This document shows positions 53,390-61,693 of a DNA stretch of 64,000 nt, in pieces. Position numbers and translations under genes: made by a program. The stretch comes from Rhizobiaceae bacterium (GTDB lineage Bacteria > Pseudomonadota > Alphaproteobacteria > Rhizobiales > Rhizobiaceae), in the NCBI GenBank assembly GCA_016763155.1, contig JAESUH010000011.1, forward strand, positions 1 through 64,000. Direction: 5' to 3'. How positions within the stretch are numbered: position 1 is the first letter of the stretch; every line of letters begins with the position of its first letter. The notes beneath the pieces were generated by a model that was not told the DNA's origin, searched no databases, and saw only the letters and a program-made list of their open reading frames with translations.

Positions 53390-54844
53390 TTGTCAAACAT
53401 TACAAATTTGACCGATGATGCATTAATCGCATTTGATAATCTATCTGATATGGCCACTAACCTGGTCACGCCCACCCTTCGCTTGGGAATTACCGGCCTT
53501 TCACGCGCCGGAAAAACCGTATTCATCACATCGCTGGTTCATAATTTGATCCATAATGGCAGATTGCCGATGTTTGAACCCCATGCCAGCGGGCGCATTG
53601 CACAGGCCATGTTGCAACCACAACCATCGATGGATGTGCCTCGTTTTGCCTATGAAGACCACGTTAAAACCCTGCTGCAAGACCACGCTTGGCCAAATTC
53701 CACCAGTTCCATCTCGCAATTACGGCTAACCCTAAAATATGAATCCGCCACTGCCTGGGGGCGTACATTTGGCTCGGGCGTATTGAATATTGATATGGTC
53801 GATTATCCAGGCGAATGGTTATTGGATTTACCATTGCTTGGAATGACCTATTCCCAATGGTGCAAGCAGGCGCTTGAATTATCGCATCAGCCTGCACGGG
53901 TGAAACTTGCAGCCCGCTGGCATAAGGCACTCGCCAAGGTCGATCCGAATGCAACTCTGGATGAGACTATTGCACGCGAACAGGCACAAATTTTCACTCA
54001 ATATCTGCGCGATTGCCGGGAAGATAAATCAGCCCTCTCAACCCTTCCGCCCGGACGCTTTTTGATGCCGGGAGACCTTGAAGGCTCCCCCGCTCTCACC
54101 TTTGCCCCGCTGGAACTGAACGAAGATGCAAAACCTGAGGCAGGATCACTCCATGCCCTGATGGATGATCGCTATCAAGCCTATAAAACCATCGTCATCA
54201 AACCATTTTTCCGGGAACATTTTGCCAGACTTGATCGCCAAATTGTACTGGTTGATGCCCTACAGGCCATCAATGCCGGTCCGGAAGCATTGCAAGATTT
54301 GGAAACCGCATTGAGCAATGTCCTCAACTGCTTTCGCCCCGGCACTGGCCATTGGCTGACCTCAATTTTATCACGCAGGATCGATAAAATTCTGTTTGCA
54401 GCCACCAAGGCTGACCACCTTCACCACGAAAATCACGACCGATTGGAGGCACTCCTATCGCGTCTGGTTGAAAAGGCAGTAGCCCGCGCAAAATTTGCTG
54501 GCGCTGATGTTCAGGTGCAAGCTATTGCCTCAGTGCGCGCCACAAGCGAAGGCTATATGGGAGATGCAAAGGAAAAACTTCCAGTTGTCATTGGCAAACC
54601 GATGAAGGACCAGTTGATTGACGGAGAAAAATTCGATGGAAATACCAAAACAGCGATTTTTCCCGGTGATTTGCCTAAAAACCCATCTGACCTGCTCAAT
54701 GGTTCAAGTGATCAACACAAACTGACATTTGTCCGTTTCAAACCACCGGAACTGGAAACCAGCGAAGAAGGCCTCACGCTCTCCCTGCCCCATATCCGCC
54801 TTGACCGTGCGCTGCAATTTCTCCTTGCAGACCGTCTTGCTTGA
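53390..54844 (+). CDS. YcjX-like ATP/GTP-binding protein (DUF463)
   Basis: 484 residues. The track begins at 53294; TTG 53390 has AGGA six bases upstream and gives LSNITNLTDDALIAFDNLSD, so I prefer it; an ATG at 53450 is also in frame. The P-loop is RLGITGLSRAGKTVFITSLV. NIDMVDYPGEWLLDLPLL resembles a switch II region, and LFAATKADHLHHENHD the NKxD-like motif. YcjX proteins occur with YcjF and belong to the phage-shock or envelope-stress set in E. coli. In alphaproteobacteria the pair is conserved and the role unknown. Confidence 0.88.
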   Translation: MSNITNLTDDALIAFDNLSDMATNLVTPTLRLGITGLSRAGKTVFITSLVHNLIHNGRLPMFEPHASGRIAQAMLQPQPSMDVPRFAYEDHVKTLLQDHAWPNSTSSISQLRLTLKYESATAWGRTFGSGVLNIDMVDYPGEWLLDLPLLGMTYSQWCKQALELSHQPARVKLAARWHKALAKVDPNATLDETIAREQAQIFTQYLRDCREDKSALSTLPPGRFLMPGDLEGSPALTFAPLELNEDAKPEAGSLHALMDDRYQAYKTIVIKPFFREHFARLDRQIVLVDALQAINAGPEALQDLETALSNVLNCFRPGTGHWLTSILSRRIDKILFAATKADHLHHENHDRLEALLSRLVEKAVARAKFAGADVQVQAIASVRATSEGYMGDAKEKLPVVIGKPMKDQLIDGEKFDGNTKTAIFPGDLPKNPSDLLNGSSDQHKLTFVRFKPPELETSEEGLTLSLPHIRLDRALQFLLADRLA

Positions 54845-54860
54845 TTAAAGAGGATAACCC

Positions 54861-55946
54861 ATGTCGGATTCAAACAGAAAACCCCGCTCGTTCAAAATTA
54901 CCCCTGAAGAAACAGAACCAAAAGCTCAAAATGCGATAAAAACACAGACCACACCAAAACAAGCCCGCAAACCGCGGACTGTAAAAGATTTAGAAAACCT
55001 CACTCTGATTTCCGATGACGAGGCCAATGGCATTATTGCGACCCTTGAGCCAGAGCCGCTAGCATCCAAAAAGCGCAGTGGTTTCAAATGGTCAAACCTC
55101 TTCTTCATGGCGCTTGGTGGTCTGATATCCATCGCAATTGGCCTCAGCCTTGATCAGCTAATTCGTGAACTGTTTGAACGTTACACATGGGCTGGATGGT
55201 TTGCTGCGGTTCTAACGGCATTATTGGTGCTCTCATTGATCGCCATCGTTCTCAAAGAAATTTGGGGAATTTTTCATCTTCAAAAGATCACTGATCTCCG
55301 GCAAAAAGCAGCTTTGGCCAAATCCGACAATAATCTTTCTACGGCAAAACGAATAATCCATGAATTGGCAGGTCTGTTTCGTGATCGCCCTGATATGGCG
55401 CTTGCCAGAACCAGTTTGGCGGCCCATGCACGTGAATTGGTGGATGGCAGCGACCTCATCACCCTTGCTGAGCGCAATTTGATGGAGCCATTGGACATAA
55501 AAGCGCGCCAATTGGTGATGAATTCAGCCAAGCGTGTATCGCTGGTGACCGCCATTTCTCCCCGCGCCCTGATTGATATCGCTTATGTATTGACGGAAAA
55601 CATCCGTCTGGTGCGCGCGCTCTCCCAACTTTATGGTGGCAGGCCGGGAACACTGGGGTTTTTGAGGCTATCAAAAAATGTTTTGACCCATCTGGCAGCG
55701 ACCGGCGCCATCGCCATTGGCGTTGGATTGCTTCAACAAATGATTGGGCAAGGCCTTGCTGCCAAACTATCCGCCAGATTGGGAGAAGGCGTTATCAACG
55801 GCCTGCTCACCGCGCGAATAGGCATTTCAGCCATGGATATCTGCCGCCCAATGGCCTTTGACGCTCTTTCACGCCCCGGAATTTCTGACTTCATGGGGGA
55901 ATTACTGAAACTCAACCAATTCAGAACCAAAGAAAAACAGGCATGA
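54861..55946 (+). CDS. YcjF-like membrane protein (TIGR01620 / DUF697)
   Basis: 361 residues. A polar N-terminus (about 1-75, with the short conserved PRSFKITPEE) is followed by two membrane helices (about 78-98 and 113-135) and a C-terminal DUF697-like hydrophobic region (LTHLAATGAIAIGVGLLQQM). It ends with the conserved ICRPMAFDALSRPGISDFMG. It starts 16 bases after the YcjX-like gene and is its usual partner. Confidence 0.87.
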   Translation: MSDSNRKPRSFKITPEETEPKAQNAIKTQTTPKQARKPRTVKDLENLTLISDDEANGIIATLEPEPLASKKRSGFKWSNLFFMALGGLISIAIGLSLDQLIRELFERYTWAGWFAAVLTALLVLSLIAIVLKEIWGIFHLQKITDLRQKAALAKSDNNLSTAKRIIHELAGLFRDRPDMALARTSLAAHARELVDGSDLITLAERNLMEPLDIKARQLVMNSAKRVSLVTAISPRALIDIAYVLTENIRLVRALSQLYGGRPGTLGFLRLSKNVLTHLAATGAIAIGVGLLQQMIGQGLAAKLSARLGEGVINGLLTARIGISAMDICRPMAFDALSRPGISDFMGELLKLNQFRTKEKQA

Positions 55947-56039
55947 AACAATTGGAAACAGCTTTTGATGCGCTCCGGGGCATAATTGGTTAACCATTTT
56001 CGGTAAGAGTGTATTGAACATTTGTTGTGGGAATCTGTA

Positions 56040-56561
56040 ATGCGTATTTTTAGTATAATTTTTTCGATATTCTTCATTGGTTTGATGACTTTGGGCGCAC
56101 AAGCTTCAGAGCGCACATTCTTCACCAATATTGCTGGAAAATGGAAAGGCCCTGGCGAAATTGTTGCCGGAAAGTTCAAGGGCACAAAATTTGTCTGCAC
56201 ATTTGACGGCGAAAGCCTGGGTAATGCCTCTGGTATGAACATCGACGGCTCTTGCCGCGTTGGTCTATTCTCTCAACCAATGAATGCATTGGTGCGCAAA
56301 GCAGGCGGCAGCTATCGCGGCAAATTCCTCGACGGTGCAGCAGGCGAAGGCATGGATGTTACCGGCGGTCGCTATTCCAGATCACGCCTCAGTGTGAACA
56401 TTCTGCGTAAGGATTTACGCGGTGTAATGGTCACAAACCTTAGCAAGAACAATAAACTGAATGTCACCATATCGGTTCATGTGGGTAAGCAACTCGTTCC
56501 GGTTATCGGAATGACATTAAAACGCATCGGCACAACGAAACTGGCCAGCAAACGCAAATAA
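56040..56561 (+). CDS. Unknown secreted protein after the YcjX/YcjF pair
   Basis: 173 residues from ATG 56040 (MRIFSIIFSIFFIGLMTLGA, a signal peptide cleaved after AQA); the track starts 18 bases earlier. The mature protein of about 150 residues is basic and mainly beta by pattern, with IAGKWKGPGEIVAGKFKGTKF, two Cys (VCTFDGES and DGSCRVG) that may form a disulfide, and repeated Gly-Ser segments. No family recognised. It is convergent with folK and 93 bases after the YcjF-like gene. TGGTTAACCA, a 10-bp palindrome, lies 50 bases upstream. Confidence 0.7.
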   Translation: MRIFSIIFSIFFIGLMTLGAQASERTFFTNIAGKWKGPGEIVAGKFKGTKFVCTFDGESLGNASGMNIDGSCRVGLFSQPMNALVRKAGGSYRGKFLDGAAGEGMDVTGGRYSRSRLSVNILRKDLRGVMVTNLSKNNKLNVTISVHVGKQLVPVIGMTLKRIGTTKLASKRK

Positions 56562-56564
56562 GCG

Positions 56565-57092
56565 TTACGCATCGCCCTTTGGCAAATACCAGTCCTGCGC
56601 GGTTGGAAAATCTTCAATATCTGCGACATCGCAAGCACTTAGCCATTCGGCAACGCTTTTACCGTAAACAATCAGATCCGCCGCAATATCTGCCAACGGT
56701 TTGAGTACAAAGGCGCGTTCATGCATTCTTGGATGAGGCAGTGTAAGCGTTGATGTCGACTGTTCCACCCCTTCATAAACCAGCAAATCCACATCAATTG
56801 ATCGCGGCCCCCAACGTATAGTTCGCTGACGCTTAAGCGCTGACTCTGCTGCCAGACAAACTTCCAACAACTGTTTCGGCTGAAGCCGGGTGGCAATTTT
56901 TGCAGCACCGTTCAAAAACCAGTCTTGATCGGTCACCCCCCAAGGTGGCGTTTTATAGATTGGGGATACTTTGAGAAGCTCAATATCGTCGTTTGCATCG
57001 AGCATTTGCAATGCACTGGCCATATTGGCTTCAACATCACCAACATTTCCACCGAGCCCCAACCAGGCCTGTTTTGAAGCTAATTCAAACAT
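56565..57092 (-). CDS. folK: 2-amino-4-hydroxy-6-hydroxymethyldihydropteridine pyrophosphokinase
   Basis: 175 residues. Transfers pyrophosphate from ATP to the pterin in folate synthesis. Family features are QAWLGLGGNVGDVEANM, VSPIYKTPPWGVTDQDWFLN, and the signature RTIRWGPRSIDVDLLVYEG, followed by LPHPRMHERAFVLKPLADI. It overlaps the folB stop by 8 bases, the last gene of folP-folB-folK. Confidence 0.96.
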   Translation of the reverse strand: MFELASKQAWLGLGGNVGDVEANMASALQMLDANDDIELLKVSPIYKTPPWGVTDQDWFLNGAAKIATRLQPKQLLEVCLAAESALKRQRTIRWGPRSIDVDLLVYEGVEQSTSTLTLPHPRMHERAFVLKPLADIAADLIVYGKSVAEWLSACDVADIEDFPTAQDWYLPKGDA

Positions 57093-57459
57093 CGTTCTGA
57101 GGATAGGTTACGCTGACTTCGGCATAATCCAGTATGCCCTGAACAGGCGCGCTGGGTTTGCGAATTGTCACGGTTACAGATTTCACAATTGGGAAACTGG
57201 CACATATATCCTTTGCCACATCTAGCGCTAATGACTCGATCAAAAATCGACGTGTGCCCGTTACAATTCGTTCTATCACCTTAAAAGCAGCGCCATAATC
57301 TACCACTTTTTCAAAATCATCGTCTTCCAGGGCGGTCGTCCCATTCACCACCAATTCAGCATCAACAAAAAAACGTTGCCCGAGGGTTTCTTCCTCGCTG
57401 AACAGGCCGTGGCGTGCAAAAAATGCACAATTGTGCAGTCGGATTCGATATTCCGTCAT
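57085..57459 (-). CDS. folB: Dihydroneopterin aldolase
   Basis: 124 residues. Cleaves dihydroneopterin to the hydroxymethyl pterin used by FolK. FFARHGLFSEEETLGQRFFV is the usual N-terminal motif, with FEKVVDYGAAFKVIE and RFLIESLALDVAKDI (catalytic Glu). It overlaps folP by 4 bases (ATGA) and folK by 8. Confidence 0.95.
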   Translation of the reverse strand: MTEYRIRLHNCAFFARHGLFSEEETLGQRFFVDAELVVNGTTALEDDDFEKVVDYGAAFKVIERIVTGTRRFLIESLALDVAKDICASFPIVKSVTVTIRKPSAPVQGILDYAEVSVTYPQNDV

Positions 57460-58334
57460 TGATCTTTTCCCATTTCAATAAATCGCGCTGATATTACGGC
57501 ATCAGCAATTGCCAGCGCATCACGATTTGCGCCAATATCGTGCACACGAAATACAGCACTACCCTTCATTCGAGCAACCACAGTCGTTGCAGCAGTTGCA
57601 ATATCACGGTTGCCAACTTCCCTCCCCGTCACAGCACCCAGGAAACGTTTCCTGGAAGTTCCAGTCAGCAGGGGAAACCCTAATTCAAGCAGCCTCTCAA
57701 AATTAGCCAGCAATTCAATATTCTCCTCTGGATCTTTGGCAAATCCAAATCCTGGATCAAGCAAAATGGCCTCATCATCAATGCCAGCGGCTTTGGCAAT
57801 TGCGAGTGATTTTGAAAGAAATTCCAATTGGTCCGCAATAACATCACGGTCGCGTTCTCTTTCGCGTCCTGTATGCATCATACAGCAACCTGCACCATAT
57901 TCAGCCACAACATTTGCAATTTTGGGCTCTTTTTGAAAACCCCAAACATCATTGACAATATGTGCCCCCGCCTTAAGTGCTTTTTCAGCCGTTTCTGCTC
58001 GGTAGGTGTCCACTGATATGAGTATGTCAGATTTTTCTGCCAGACTTTTAATCACGGGAAGAACACGAGATTGTTCCAGCTCTGCACTAACAGCTTGCGC
58101 ATTCGGTTTCGTGGATTCACCGCCAATATCGATGATCTCGGCTCCCTGATCCACCATTTGAAGAGCCGCAAAAACGGCCACATCATCATTGCGCAAATTA
58201 CCGCCATCAGAAAATGAATCAGGCGTTACGTTCAATATCCCCATCAAAACGCCCTTCGGGCCTAGAGGTAAATGGCGCCCATGGGCCAATTTCCATTTTC
58301 TGGGTAAGAAGGGATTGTATACATTTTTTCCCAT
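57456..58334 (-). CDS. folP: Dihydropteroate synthase
   Basis: 292 residues. Joins pterin pyrophosphate and p-aminobenzoate; the sulfonamide target. Motifs are LMGILNVTPDSFSDGG, GAEIIDIGGESTKP, SVDTYRAETAEKAL and LLDPGFGFAKDPEENIELL, with GTSRKRFLGAV near the end. The first gene of the leftward folate operon. Confidence 0.96.
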   Translation of the reverse strand: MGKNVYNPFLPRKWKLAHGRHLPLGPKGVLMGILNVTPDSFSDGGNLRNDDVAVFAALQMVDQGAEIIDIGGESTKPNAQAVSAELEQSRVLPVIKSLAEKSDILISVDTYRAETAEKALKAGAHIVNDVWGFQKEPKIANVVAEYGAGCCMMHTGRERERDRDVIADQLEFLSKSLAIAKAAGIDDEAILLDPGFGFAKDPEENIELLANFERLLELGFPLLTGTSRKRFLGAVTGREVGNRDIATAATTVVARMKGSAVFRVHDIGANRDALAIADAVISARFIEMGKDQ

Positions 58335-58401
58335 AAAAGAACGAACTCCGGTTTGAACCTACTAGTTAGTTGTGTTTATCGGCAAGTGATATTATCGGTC
58401 A

Positions 58402-59691
58402 ATGATAAACTGTTTGCTGGATTGCCCCTCGACTGTTAACTCTGTTTTGAAATCACGCAAGGCTCCCACATTGAAATTTAACCTTTTCCCTAACCTATCG
58501 TCCGACAGGTTGCGAAGTCCGGTTTTTTTGCTGATGACAATGGCTGCCATCATGCAAATATCCTTTGCTGCGTGGACAATTCTTACCAACAATTTCGCCG
58601 TGGAAGAGCTGGGTTTTACGGGCCGTGAAATCGGCATTCAACAAAGCATCCGGGAAATTCCAGGCTTCCTTTCCTTTGCCGCCGTATTTTTTCTGGTTTT
58701 GATGCGTGAGCAGGTTCTGGCATTTGTCTCGCTGCTGGTGTTGGGTGCAGGCGCTGCAATAACTGGCTTTTTCCCTTCCTATTACGGGTTCTTGCTCACT
58801 ACTTTCATATCCTCCATGGGATTTCATTATTTTGAAACCATGAACCAGTCCCTTGCGTTGCAATGGTTGCCCAAGAAAACTGCGCCCGCCACCATGGGTA
58901 AAATTTTGGCGGTAGGCTCCTTTGCCCAATTGATCACCTTTGCCTTTGTGTTTGCTATGTGGAAACTGGTTGATATCGGCTACACCAGTATATTCTTGAT
59001 CACGGGTGGCGCTACCATGCTTGGCGTGGTGTGGATGTACTTCCATTTCCCCATGTTTCGAGAGGGAGTTGCCCAGCGAAAAACTCTGGTAGTGCGAAAA
59101 CGATACTGGCTCTACTACGCCCTCACCTTCATGGGCGGTGCCAGACGCCAGATATTCATGGTTTTCGCAGCCTTCATGATGGTGGAGCGGTTTGGGTTTC
59201 AGGTGCATGAGATCGCCGTTCTGTTTTTCATAAACAGCGCCCTCAACATGTATTTTGCCCCAAAAATCGGCAAATGGATTATGCGCTATGGCGAACGGCG
59301 AACCCTGACGGTCGAATATATCGGATTGGTGCTGATATTCACCGCCTATGCCTTCGTACCCAATGTCTGGTTTGCGATAGCGCTATACATCATCGATCAT
59401 GCATTCTTTGCCATGGCGATCGCTATGAAGACCTATTTTCAAAAAATCGCAGACCCAGCCGACATCGCCCCAACCGCTGGCGTCGCTTTTACAATCAATC
59501 ATATTGCAGCCGTCTTTATTCCGGTTATATTCGGACTGATTTGGTTGTGGAGCCCGGCTGCTGTATTTCTTGCAGGGGCAGCCATGGCCGCAATTTCAAT
59601 TGGGCTGGCGCAAATGGTTCCATTCACTCCTGAGGATGGAATAGAGTTTCGTTGGCTAGAAACCGCTGGAAGTCGTGGAAATACTAAATGA
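58402..59691 (+). CDS. MFS transporter of unknown substrate
   Basis: 429 residues with about 12 membrane segments. The N-terminal 40 residues are soluble, then MTMAAIMQISFAAWTIL begins TM1. Notable are the loop GREIGIQQSIREIPGFLSF, FHYFETMNQSLALQWLPKK between TM4 and TM5, and the mid-loop EGVAQRKTLVVRKRYWLYYA. The pattern is MFS, but no substrate motif is evident. It is divergent from folP with a 67-base gap, and the DUF922 lipoprotein overlaps its stop by 4 bases. Confidence 0.8.
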   Translation: MINCLLDCPSTVNSVLKSRKAPTLKFNLFPNLSSDRLRSPVFLLMTMAAIMQISFAAWTILTNNFAVEELGFTGREIGIQQSIREIPGFLSFAAVFFLVLMREQVLAFVSLLVLGAGAAITGFFPSYYGFLLTTFISSMGFHYFETMNQSLALQWLPKKTAPATMGKILAVGSFAQLITFAFVFAMWKLVDIGYTSIFLITGGATMLGVVWMYFHFPMFREGVAQRKTLVVRKRYWLYYALTFMGGARRQIFMVFAAFMMVERFGFQVHEIAVLFFINSALNMYFAPKIGKWIMRYGERRTLTVEYIGLVLIFTAYAFVPNVWFAIALYIIDHAFFAMAIAMKTYFQKIADPADIAPTAGVAFTINHIAAVFIPVIFGLIWLWSPAAVFLAGAAMAAISIGLAQMVPFTPEDGIEFRWLETAGSRGNTK

Positions 59692-60287
59692 GAGCGTTAA
59701 AAATATCTGGGAATTTACTGTTACTTTCGCTACTCACAGCATGCACATCTGTTGGTGAACGAACTCAGATAAGCGTCGGATATTACGACATAAAAGGCAC
59801 TACATTCAGCGAATTAGACCAACAAATACTGCTGCATGGCCCCACTGTTAAAGGCGTTGGAAAAGCACTTGCTGCAACCAACATCAAAATGGAGCCAAAT
59901 ATCCGCTTCAGCAGGTTAAACGGCAAGTGCCGCCTTACTAAAATCAGGGTAAAAGTGAAGGCTCGCGTAACACTACCGCGCCTGACAAACCGGAAAAACC
60001 TTACAAAAAAGTTGCGTAACGCCTGGAACAATCTGGAAGAATACGCCCGGCTGCACGAAGCCGTTCATGTGGCGATTGCAGACCATCACGCCCTGGAAAT
60101 CGAAAAAGCACTCGCAGCATTACCACCGGCCGAAGATTGCGAAAAACTGAGAACCAACGCACAAGATCTTGCAGCAACCCTGTTGGAAAAACACCAACAG
60201 GAACAATTGAGATTTGACGCATCTGAAAAACAGCGGATTGAGAAACTAACAGGCCAAAAAAGCAGATCTGCTGGCCTGAAATCCTAA
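59688..60287 (+). CDS. DUF922 family lipoprotein (putative zinc peptidase)
   Basis: 199 residues. The N-terminus is a lipoprotein signal with LLTACTS. The domain starts ISVGYYDIKGTTFSELDQQI, contains KVKARVTLPRL, and has HEAVHVAIADHHALEIE, an HExxH-like zinc motif (HEAVH). DUF922 proteins are presumed secreted zinc proteases; activity is not proven. It overlaps the MFS gene by 4 bases (ATGA), suggesting coupled expression, and converges on the ferredoxin gene. Confidence 0.85.
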   Translation: MRALKISGNLLLLSLLTACTSVGERTQISVGYYDIKGTTFSELDQQILLHGPTVKGVGKALAATNIKMEPNIRFSRLNGKCRLTKIRVKVKARVTLPRLTNRKNLTKKLRNAWNNLEEYARLHEAVHVAIADHHALEIEKALAALPPAEDCEKLRTNAQDLAATLLEKHQQEQLRFDASEKQRIEKLTGQKSRSAGLKS

Positions 60288-60296
60288 GGTCAGGCC
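60273..60296. terminator. Hairpin covering both convergent stop codons
   Basis: GGCCTGA-N10-TCAGGCC, a perfect 7-bp stem, includes the stops of the DUF922 and ferredoxin genes, which are 2 bases apart. There is no T run, so it is at best a weak terminator, or a barrier between the two transcripts. Confidence 0.4.
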
Positions 60297-60610
60297 TGTC
60301 GCTTGGGCACGCGGATGATCAAGCCATCCAAATCGTCGGTCAGCTTGATTTGACAGCTCAAACGTGAATTTGGCTGAACTTCCCAAGCAAAATCCAGCAT
60401 GTCCTCTTCCATCACTTGTGGTTCGCCGGTTTTTTCCTTCCAGGCATCATCCACATAGACATGGCAAGTCGCGCAAGCGCACGCTCCACCACACTCTGCT
60501 TCAATTCCAGAGATGGAGTTTTTAACCGCTATTTCCATAACCGTGCTGCCGGATGGCGCCTCCACTTCGCTCGAAGTGCCATCATGGCTGATAAAGGTAA
60601 TTTTTGGCAT
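60290..60610 (-). CDS. Adrenodoxin-type [2Fe-2S] ferredoxin
   Basis: 106 residues. Cluster Cys residues are in [18 protein letters not shown] (C-x5-C-x2-C) and [16 protein letters not shown]. The sequence [20 protein letters not shown] is the usual N-terminus. Electron carrier for Fe-S assembly or cytochrome P450-type systems; the partner reductase is not in view. It is monocistronic, with 184 bases upstream to the Hpt gene. Confidence 0.93.
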   Translation of the reverse strand: MPKITFISHDGTSSEVEAPSGSTVMEIAVKNSISGIEAECGGACACATCHVYVDDAWKEKTGEPQVMEEDMLDFAWEVQPNSRLSCQIKLTDDLDGLIIRVPKRQA

Positions 60611-60794
60611 GCCGGTTCAAATCCTGAAGCTTATTTAAAACAAGGATGTCTTGGCACACCAAAGCAACATTTGTAAACGCACAAATCACAGGACATGGCC
60701 GCTATCGCCCCAAATCAAGAATTAAGGGCGACGATGACACACCATTGGCGTTAAAAAACATCACATCAAATCGGCATTAGAAATTTTGGCAGAC

Positions 60795-61154
60795 TTAGTT
60801 AGTCAGAACACGAATATATTCTGATACCCTGAAAGTCGCTGATTCAAGTGCTTGAAAATCATGGAAATCCGGAGCTTCAGCCCGTTCAGCCTGTGCAGCT
60901 AAATCCCAGGCACCCAAGCCTTGTGCAGATCCCTTAATACGGTGAGCTGCATGCTTGCGACAATTTTGGTTTGCCGCATTTTTATAATCGTCCAGATAAT
61001 TATCACAATTGGACAGGAAAATGCTCAATACCTCAATTTCCAATTCCCGGTCACCCATGGTTTGCCGAGCCAAATGTACTAAATCTACTGGTTTATCCAT
61101 ACCTGCAACTTTGCAAGCCATGGCAACATCTTGTTTCAGGGCCATACCCATCAT
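60795..61154 (-). CDS. Histidine phosphotransfer (Hpt) protein
   Basis: 119 residues. The Hpt core is ELEIEVLSIFLSNCDNYLDD, then KHAAHRIKGSAQGLGAWDLA, in which HRIKGSA holds the phospho-accepting His. It is a single domain, so it must receive phosphate from a hybrid kinase elsewhere and pass it to a response regulator. It lies 540 bases upstream of, and divergent from, the GPR-like growth-pole gene. The sequence is not clearly ChpT, which is a larger pseudo-kinase-fold protein. Confidence 0.85.
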   Translation of the reverse strand: MMGMALKQDVAMACKVAGMDKPVDLVHLARQTMGDRELEIEVLSIFLSNCDNYLDDYKNAANQNCRKHAAHRIKGSAQGLGAWDLAAQAERAEAPDFHDFQALESATFRVSEYIRVLTN

Positions 61155-61693
61155 CGCGCTCCTTAAGCTTTTAAAAATATCCTCACAACGATGCCATTAA
61201 ACCACAAACATCCGGTTAAACTGCGGCATTTAATTCAAGATTGATCGATATTTCATAACAATAGGGTTACCCAATCACTAAAATTATCCCGGTTCAAAAT
61301 CCGAAAAACCACCCCATCTTTTCATGCTGTATGCGTTAAATATCAATCCCATCACACATAAAATTTTGCTGCAACCCTATAGTTAAAGCCATGTTTGGCC
61401 CAAATTTTGCCACGTTAACCTTGTCTTTACTTTTTCGTGCAGAGCGGGATCAAAATCTTGTTCCAATACTGGATTCGTGCCATGACTTAGGGGATGCGGC
61501 AAATACCAAAAACAATCCCAATTAAGTTTGGATTGTTTGATGTGCAATTTTTGAGGACAATAACCAGCCTCTCCCTAGTTTCTATAGGCGAGAGTATACG
61601 GGCGTTGTGTTCAATATTCGGATATTTTTCCCGAGTTGCCTGTGTTTGTTGCTCTCATGGGTGTTTTGCTCAGATTAACACAAGGTAGTAAGA
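61155..61693. other. Divergent intergenic region between hpt and the GPR-like gene
   Basis: 540 bases with no convincing gene; ORF 61494..61688 has no family features and ends just before the GPR-like start. The region is AT-rich and must hold both promoters. A CtrA-like box is at 61415-61430, 264 bases before the GPR start. The long distance suggests a long leader or a further promoter. Confidence 0.5.
61415..61430 (+). promoter_or_regulatory. CtrA-like box upstream of the GPR-like gene
   Basis: TTAA-CCTTGTC-TTTAC matches the CtrA consensus TTAA-N7-TTAAC with one change. CtrA is the cell-cycle master regulator of alphaproteobacteria. Single-mismatch hits occur by chance, so this rests on context. 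Confidence 0.35.

Noticed and set aside
55988-55997. TGGTTAACCA as a CtrA half-site before the secreted protein gene
   Set aside because: Only half of the TTAA-N7-TTAA pattern is present. A 10-bp palindrome of this composition arises often by chance in AT-rich gaps.
58495-59208. 237-residue ORF on the minus strand inside the MFS gene
   Set aside because: Shadow of a well-supported membrane protein. Composition (His, Gln, Lys rich) is typical of antisense frames.
61494-61688. 64-residue plus-strand ORF just before the GPR-like gene
   Set aside because: No family, Cys-rich irregular sequence, no ribosome binding site. More likely leader or promoter DNA.
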